Positions 7,215 to 11,941 of a stretch of DNA of 11,941 nt are shown piece after piece; position 1 is the stretch's first letter, and each line of letters opens with the position of its first letter. The notes beneath the pieces are model-generated. The model was not told the DNA's origin. It ran no database searches and saw nothing but the letters and a program-made list of their open reading frames with translations. Source of the stretch: Chitinophagaceae bacterium. Its GTDB lineage: Bacteria; Bacteroidota; Bacteroidia; Chitinophagales; Chitinophagaceae. Location: NCBI GenBank assembly GCA_013205585.1, contig JABMML010000120.1, forward strand, positions 1 through 11,941, given 5' to 3'. A program made the translations under genes and the position numbers.

Positions 7215-10200
7215 TTATTCTTCGTCTGATTCAGCGGCCGCTTTTATTTCATGTAGGGCCACTGCTAATTCGTTTGTTTTCACAAAATTACACCAATGGC
7301 AATCTTCCTTGCCACAACCGGTGTAAAAATCTTTGGCTTGTATTTTACCCCAAACCATTTGTACTTGTTGACTCACTGTGGTGATATCGGCATCTGTAAT
7401 AGGCACTGCAATTTTTTCAAACTCCTTTTTCTTATTAGGTTCTATGAAATCAAATTCGGCCGTGGTCACTTCCCAATTTTTAGGATGGTGGTTCAGTAGT
7501 ATTTTATAAAAAACAGCCTGTCTCCAATAATCACCCCCTAAAGGATTTTTTTCATTCGGTCCTTTTAATTTTTCTCTTGCATTTTCAATATTACCTGTTT
7601 TGTAATCTACCACTACCACTTGCTTTCCATTAAATTCAATTTTATCAATAGTTCCTTTTAAAGGAATCTCTTTCACTACTATATTATTAATTCTAAATTC
7701 AGTAGACACTACTTTATTCCATTCGTTTATATACTTATTATAATATTTGATGAGTACCGTTTCGCCTAATTCTGTTTTATCCTTAAACTCTTGTTGCGTG
7801 AAGGCTTCTCGATGCCTATTCATGTAATAGTTAAAATCTTGAATGAGTGTTTGTGTATCGGGAAAACTATTATTGCCCGCTTCTTGCATTTTCTTAAATA
7901 ACTTATTCAAAGCATCATGAATGGCTGAACCAAAAGTAGTGGCCTCCGATTTACCTGCAGGCACTCTTATTAAACTATTGTAGTAAAAATGTAATGGACA
8001 TTTTAAATAATTATTCAGTGCCGTTACATTCATCGAAAATTTTTCAAGTTTAGGATTGATAAAATCATCTTCTAGTTGTTGAATTTCCGGCATCGGTGCT
8101 GTTTGTAAACGAAGCAGCTTATATGACGTTTTAATATCCTGCGCTAATTCTATTTTTTGAATATTCGCTTCTTTACCTTCTAAGACTTCAATTATAAATT
8201 GACTAGGCTCGGCTTCTTTGCCATCTGCTTTATACTGACTATAAGAAATGGTTAAAAATTGTTTAGCCCTAGTAATGGCTACATAAAATAATCTTCTTAA
8301 CTCTTCTTTATCATCAGCATGTTCTAAACTACTTAAAACGGTATCGGGTAGGGTATAACCTGCGCTGGCCGTTCTTCTTTTCTTTTCCCAATACTGCGCA
8401 TTGGTGCCCGCTAAAAATACATATTGAAATTCCAAACCCTTACTGCCATGGGTAGTTAATAAGTTCACGCCAGCATCAGAGCCTGTGGTAATAGGAAGAG
8501 GCAAACGAATATCTTCTCTTCGCATGAGTTTTAACATATCTACCAAACTATTTAAATGCAGTGTTGGATGACGATGTGTTTCCTCTTTAATAAAATCAAA
8601 AAAGCTACTGACTAAGTTTAACTCATGGTTTTTATTTGGGCCCGTTAATACATTTTGAATAATACCTGTTTTTTGTAAGACCTGTTCTACTAAGTTCACC
8701 AAGGTAACATTGGCCACCTGGCTCATTAAGTCCTCTAATACCTGCATGGCCTTGGCCACCTCACTCATGCCGCCTTCACTAAACAATGCGGTTTGTACCT
8801 CCTTTGTTTTATCAATCAATACTTTTCTAAAAGTATTTTCTGGATGCGCGTATTTTAATTGATTCGCTTCTACTGTTAGTGTTGCAATGGTGATAGGCGA
8901 AATTTTCCACCAAGAGAAATGTAAAATTTCAAATAATAAATTAGCGCCTTCATTGGGCTGGTCCCATTCGCAGGCCAGATAGTCTAATATTCTTATAATT
9001 TGTTGAATGAGTACCTGATCAAATAAATTAGCCGTTCTTTTACTAAATAAAGGAATATTTTTCTGTTGTAAAAAATGCGCAATCTCTTCTCCGTACTTAT
9101 TTTCTTTATACAATACCGCAATATCTTTTGGAGCCGTGCCTGCTTGTATGAGTTGATTAATTTTTTCTGCAATGCCTATCATTTCTTCTTGAGGGTCGTT
9201 GTAAGCATATATTGCTGGAACAATTTCAATATTTTTATTTTCAGGTAAGGAGGCAATTAAATTTTTGGAGAGCCCATCCATTTTATTAATAAGCCTTTCT
9301 TGGTTATTATTAATTAATAAAGTTGAAGCATTTAAAATAGGTTGCGTAGACCTATAATTATTTTCAAGTACAATGGTGGTAATGGCTGCATGGTACTGCT
9401 TTTGATAGTGCAACATATTTTCCACATTGGCGCCTTGGAACCTGAATATACTTTGATCGTCATCGCCCACTACAAATAAATTGGGCTGGTCCCAATAGTT
9501 CACTAATAATTGTACCAGTTCATTTTGCGTTCCGCTGGTATCTTGGTATTCATCTACTAAAATGTATAAATATTTTTCTTGGTACTGCGCCAGTAAGTTT
9601 TTATTTTCTTTGAAAGCGGTAATTACCCAATTAATCATATCATCAAAATCATACCTGCTATGCGATTTCATTAGTGCTTGGTAGGCATCAAAAGCAATTA
9701 CGGCTGCTTTTAATTTTTCCATTTTTTCCATGGCAGCGTCCACGAGTCCTTGTTTTAAAGCACCTGCTTCAAACTGTTTGTATTTTTTCTTATAAACAAA
9801 TTCATCTCTAGTAGGAATTTCTGTAATGTAGCGTTCAATTTGTTCAACCAAATAAATACTGGTCCAACCTTCTTTTTTCATGGCGCTAAATAATCTACTC
9901 AGATTATTCATTTCATAGTATACATCGCCTCGGTATCTTTTTAAAGGATTGTTTTTATCAAATTGGTCGATGAGTTTTTTTAAGAGCTCAATTTTTTCCA
10001 ATTCAGAAATAGGGTCTAGGCTGGGCTTTTCAAATAAGTATAAATTATCTTGAATGATATCGTTACAAAAAGAATGAAAAGTAGCAATATTCACTTTATA
10101 GGCACTGGCTCCAATAAAACCGACTAATCTTTTGCGCATGGCAATGGCACCGGCATCGGTATAGGTAAGACATAATATATTTTCAGCAGCGGTATCGGTT

Positions 10201-10370
10201 TCTAAAAGTATTTTACCAATGCGGGCGCCGAGTATTTGGGTCTTGCCTGTGCCAGGTCCTGCAATGACCATCACGGGACCATCAATGGAATCCACGGCCA
10301 GTTTTTGTTGGGCATTTAAGTTCTCGTAAATGGTTTCAAATGCTTTTAATTGGGCGGCCTTAGTTATCAT
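7215..10370 (-). CDS. UvrD/PcrA-like DNA helicase fused to RecB-family nuclease
   Basis: The 1051-residue protein joins a superfamily 1A 3'-5' helicase to a PD-(D/E)XK nuclease. Helicase motifs in order: Walker A AGPGTGKTQ (37-45); TFHSFCNDI (97-105); Walker B LVDEYQDT (271-278); VGDDDQSIFRFQGA (301-314); LENNYRSTQPIL (335-346); TTHGSKGLEF (639-648); LRRLFYVAITRAK (691-703). The nuclease, about 780-1035, has FGSAIHDAL (813-821), the Asp of GTIDKIEF (906-913) and VVDYKTG (920-926). C791 in YLKCP with C1019, C1024 and C1027 could form the iron-sulfur staple seen in AddB and Cas4, though the C-x4-C-x2-C spacing differs from the usual C-x2-C-x5-C. Such fusions process DNA ends or clear stalled structures. 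It is not AddA or RecB by layout. The gene heads the cluster with recR and diverges from an SRPBCC gene 66 bases away. Confidence 0.93.
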   Translation of the reverse strand: MITKAAQLKAFETIYENLNAQQKLAVDSIDGPVMVIAGPGTGKTQILGARIGKILLETDTAAENILCLTYTDAGAIAMRKRLVGFIGASAYKVNIATFHSFCNDIIQDNLYLFEKPSLDPISELEKIELLKKLIDQFDKNNPLKRYRGDVYYEMNNLSRLFSAMKKEGWTSIYLVEQIERYITEIPTRDEFVYKKKYKQFEAGALKQGLVDAAMEKMEKLKAAVIAFDAYQALMKSHSRYDFDDMINWVITAFKENKNLLAQYQEKYLYILVDEYQDTSGTQNELVQLLVNYWDQPNLFVVGDDDQSIFRFQGANVENMLHYQKQYHAAITTIVLENNYRSTQPILNASTLLINNNQERLINKMDGLSKNLIASLPENKNIEIVPAIYAYNDPQEEMIGIAEKINQLIQAGTAPKDIAVLYKENKYGEEIAHFLQQKNIPLFSKRTANLFDQVLIQQIIRILDYLACEWDQPNEGANLLFEILHFSWWKISPITIATLTVEANQLKYAHPENTFRKVLIDKTKEVQTALFSEGGMSEVAKAMQVLEDLMSQVANVTLVNLVEQVLQKTGIIQNVLTGPNKNHELNLVSSFFDFIKEETHRHPTLHLNSLVDMLKLMRREDIRLPLPITTGSDAGVNLLTTHGSKGLEFQYVFLAGTNAQYWEKKRRTASAGYTLPDTVLSSLEHADDKEELRRLFYVAITRAKQFLTISYSQYKADGKEAEPSQFIIEVLEGKEANIQKIELAQDIKTSYKLLRLQTAPMPEIQQLEDDFINPKLEKFSMNVTALNNYLKCPLHFYYNSLIRVPAGKSEATTFGSAIHDALNKLFKKMQEAGNNSFPDTQTLIQDFNYYMNRHREAFTQQEFKDKTELGETVLIKYYNKYINEWNKVVSTEFRINNIVVKEIPLKGTIDKIEFNGKQVVVVDYKTGNIENAREKLKGPNEKNPLGGDYWRQAVFYKILLNHHPKNWEVTTAEFDFIEPNKKKEFEKIAVPITDADITTVSQQVQMVWGKIQAKDFYTGCGKEDCHWCNFVKTNELAVALHEIKAAAESDEE

Positions 10371-10411
10371 AGGATAAAATTAATGGCTTTAGGGTGAATT
10401 ATTACAACAAA

Positions 10412-10428
10412 AACAAGACTTACTTGTT
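10412..10428. repeat. 17-base dyad (AACAAG-N5-CTTGTT) between divergent genes
   Basis: A perfect 6-base inverted repeat with a 5-base spacer lies 8 bases upstream of the SRPBCC start codon and about 41 bases upstream of the helicase start codon. It could be an operator for a dimeric regulator or a short hairpin in the leader of the plus-strand gene. I saw no clear promoter element on either strand of this 66-base gap. A chance occurrence in AT-rich DNA is possible. Confidence 0.3.
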
Positions 10429-10436
10429 CTTATAGT

Positions 10437-10910
10437 ATGTCAAAAGTTTATAGCCTCCATACAGAGCAGTTTATTCCTATTTCTCTTCAAGAAGCCTGGG
10501 AGTTTTTTAGTAGCCCAGCCAACCTTGCTAAAATTACCCCTGAAAAAATGGGCTTCAATATTATTAGCAAGTACCATGGTGCTAAAATGTACCCTGGCCA
10601 AATTATAGAATACACGGTAAAGCCACTCTTAGGTATACCTCTTTATTGGATGACCGAGATTACCCATGTGAAGGAAGGCGCCTATTTTGTAGACGAACAG
10701 CGCTTTGGTCCTTATACTATGTGGCACCATCAACACCATTTTACCGAGGTAAAAGGGGGTGTGAAAATGGAAGATATTGTGCATTATAAAATTCCTTTGG
10801 GCTTTTTAGGGGATATCGCCCAGGTCATTTTGGTTAAAAAGCAGCTAGAAGGAATTTTTGATTTTCGCTTCAAAGCAGTGGAAGCAAAATGGGGTACTTA
10901 CAAGCCTTAG
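10437..10910 (+). CDS. SRPBCC-fold (Bet v 1/START-like) protein
   Basis: The 157-residue protein has no signal peptide and so is probably cytoplasmic. It fits the SRPBCC ligand-binding fold: an opening strand (VYSLHTEQFIPISLQEAWEF), the helix-turn pattern FFSSPANLAKITPEKMGF near residues 23-40, a run of strands with FGPYTMWHHQHHFTEV (about 90-105) and VKMEDIVHYKIPLGFLGDI, and a long C-terminal helix ending F-D-F-R-F-K-A-V-E-A-K-W. This pattern matches the group annotated as COG4276 'cell division inhibitor', a name taken from fusions rather than demonstrated function. The cavity ligand is unknown. The start codon follows TTATAGT with no Shine-Dalgarno, as usual in Bacteroidota. It diverges from the helicase-nuclease gene and precedes kup by 94 bases. 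Confidence 0.85.
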   Translation: MSKVYSLHTEQFIPISLQEAWEFFSSPANLAKITPEKMGFNIISKYHGAKMYPGQIIEYTVKPLLGIPLYWMTEITHVKEGAYFVDEQRFGPYTMWHHQHHFTEVKGGVKMEDIVHYKIPLGFLGDIAQVILVKKQLEGIFDFRFKAVEAKWGTYKP

Positions 10911-10949
10911 TAAAAATAGTTGGGGGTATTTCTAAAATACTTAGCCTAA

Positions 10950-10984
10950 TTGGCTGTTTCTAAATATTATTTTTATAAACTTTG
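10950..10984 (+). promoter_or_regulatory. Possible promoter for kup
   Basis: TTG (10950-10952) followed by TAAACTTTG (10976-10984) resembles the Bacteroidota TTTG / TAnnTTTG pair, but the -7 element has one extra base or one mismatch and the spacing is slightly long. Transcription would begin about 15 bases before the kup ATG. The weak AGCC-TAATT-GGCT repeat just upstream (10943-10955) lacks a T tract and is not a convincing terminator for the preceding gene. Confidence 0.25.
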
Positions 10985-11004
10985 TCCTCAATTTACTCCT
11001 ATCC

Positions 11005-11941
11005 ATGGTACAATCATCTGGCGGGCAACATGCACACAAACTTTCTGTTGCAGGTTTAATCGTAACACTCGGCATTATTTATGGTGATATTGGAACCTCC
11101 CCATTGTATGTATTTAAAACCATCGTCCACAATAAAATCATTACTGAGCAGTTAGTGTATGGTGCTATTTCTTGTGTTTTTTGGACGCTTACTTTACAAA
11201 CTACTTTTAAATATGTATTATTAACGCTTCGTGCAGACAACCGTGGTGAGGGTGGAATTTTTTCTTTGTTTGCACTGATTCGTCGTTATGTAAAATGGAT
11301 TTATATTCCTGCCATATTTGGCGCTGCATTATTATTAGCAGAGGGTATGATCACACCCCCGCTTTCTGTTTCATCTGCTATTGAAGCTTTAAAAGATGTA
11401 AAAGGGCTCGAAACCATTTTTGTACCTGGTAATAATTTGACGGTAGGCATTGTTTTTGGTATTATCTCACTTTTATTTTTCTTTCAAAGATTTGGCACCA
11501 AGATTGTTGGTTTTGCTTTTGGACCAATTATGTTAATTTGGTTTTCGATGATTTTGATTCTTGGCCTTATTCCTGTTTTAGGTAATATAGAAATTTTAAA
11601 ATCACTGAATCCTTATTATGCTTATGACTTACTTGCGAATTATCCGCAAGGCTTTTGGTTATTAGGTGCTGTGTTCTTATGTACTACTGGAGCCGAGGCT
11701 TTATATAGCGATTTAGGACATTGTGGGCGTATTAATATTCAAGTCAGTTGGATTTTTGTAAAGATTGCCTTGGTATTTAGTTATATGGGGCAGGGTGTAT
11801 GGCTTATGCAGCATATGGGTCAGACCATTGGTGAAATGAATCCTTTTTATGAATTAATGCCGCATTGGTTTTTATTAATTGGTATTGGTATTGCCACTTT
11901 TGCAACCATTATTGCGAGCCAGGCTTTAATTAGTGGCTCAT
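11005..11941 (+). CDS. kup: Kup-type potassium uptake transporter (N-terminal part)
   Basis: From the ATG at 11005-11007 the frame is open to the right edge, giving 312 codons; full-length Kup proteins have roughly 620-650 residues, so about half is visible. Kup is an inner-membrane K+ importer thought to be driven by proton symport. Signatures seen: GIIYGDIGTSPLYVFK (23-38), RADNRGEGGIFSLFALIRR (76-94), LLAEGMITPPLSVSSAIEAL (110-129), FQRFGTKIVGFAFGPIM (160-176), and CTTGAEALYSDLGHCGR (226-242), followed by SQALISG (305-311). Hydrophobic membrane segments recur throughout, for example about 14-36, 50-72, 101-121, 147-160, 168-192, 217-235, 248-270 and 288-308. The acidic residues D28, E113 and E230 in conserved segments are retained. 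Nothing suggests truncation other than the window edge. The 94-base gap upstream leaves room for its own promoter. Confidence 0.96.
   Translation, partial: MVQSSGGQHAHKLSVAGLIVTLGIIYGDIGTSPLYVFKTIVHNKIITEQLVYGAISCVFWTLTLQTTFKYVLLTLRADNRGEGGIFSLFALIRRYVKWIYIPAIFGAALLLAEGMITPPLSVSSAIEALKDVKGLETIFVPGNNLTVGIVFGIISLLFFFQRFGTKIVGFAFGPIMLIWFSMILILGLIPVLGNIEILKSLNPYYAYDLLANYPQGFWLLGAVFLCTTGAEALYSDLGHCGRINIQVSWIFVKIALVFSYMGQGVWLMQHMGQTIGEMNPFYELMPHWFLLIGIGIATFATIIASQALISGS

Noticed and set aside
6242..7499. Plus-strand open frames opposite the lipoprotein and helicase genes
   Set aside because: They are short, lie opposite well-supported coding sequence, and have no start context or domain evidence.
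10943..10955. Terminator hairpin after the SRPBCC gene (AGCC-TAATT-GGCT)
   Set aside because: There are only 4 to 5 pairs and no T tract follows.
1..11941. Mobile element, CRISPR array, defence island, tRNA or rRNA
   Set aside because: No transposase, integrase, regularly spaced repeats, cloverleaf or ribosomal sequence was seen. Base composition and coding style look uniform across the window.

Overview
The window looks like an ordinary chromosomal segment of a low-GC Bacteroidota bacterium, most likely family Chitinophagaceae. This placement is inferred from protein style (signal peptides ending in SQ or AQ, an Ig-like lipoprotein with the C-x-N-x-x-P-P-S-G-G-P start, a MetH divided into two proteins), from the absence of Shine-Dalgarno sequences, and from promoter-like TTTG / TAnnTTTG elements. 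It carries no rRNA, tRNA, CRISPR array, transposase or phage gene. No intergenic gap exceeds about 210 bases.

Layout from left to right: 1-494 (minus) is the start of a secreted protein of unknown function that runs off the left edge. 626-4354 (minus) encodes cobalamin-dependent methionine synthase as two adjacent proteins. The upstream one is the zinc homocysteine methyltransferase module. The downstream one carries the folate, cobalamin and reactivation modules. They share one reading frame and are separated only by TAA ATT ATG. Upstream of this pair lies a leader of about 145 nt with several mutually compatible or competing helices, preceded by a good Bacteroidota-type promoter candidate. 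4567-10370 (minus) is a tight cluster, probably one operon, transcribed in the order helicase-nuclease, Ig-like lipoprotein, recR, YceI-like secreted protein, with gaps of 20, 21 and 45 bases. On the plus strand, diverging from the helicase, are a small SRPBCC-fold protein (10437-10910) and the first 312 codons of a Kup potassium transporter (11005 to the right edge).

How the genes relate: the two MetH proteins must act together to convert homocysteine and methyl-tetrahydrofolate to methionine. RecR and the UvrD-like helicase with a RecB-family nuclease both belong to DNA recombination and repair, so their co-transcription is sensible. The two envelope proteins in the same cluster have no evident link to repair. 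I found no convincing new multi-gene system. The most unusual signals are the structured leader upstream of metH and the single in-frame stop that divides metH.
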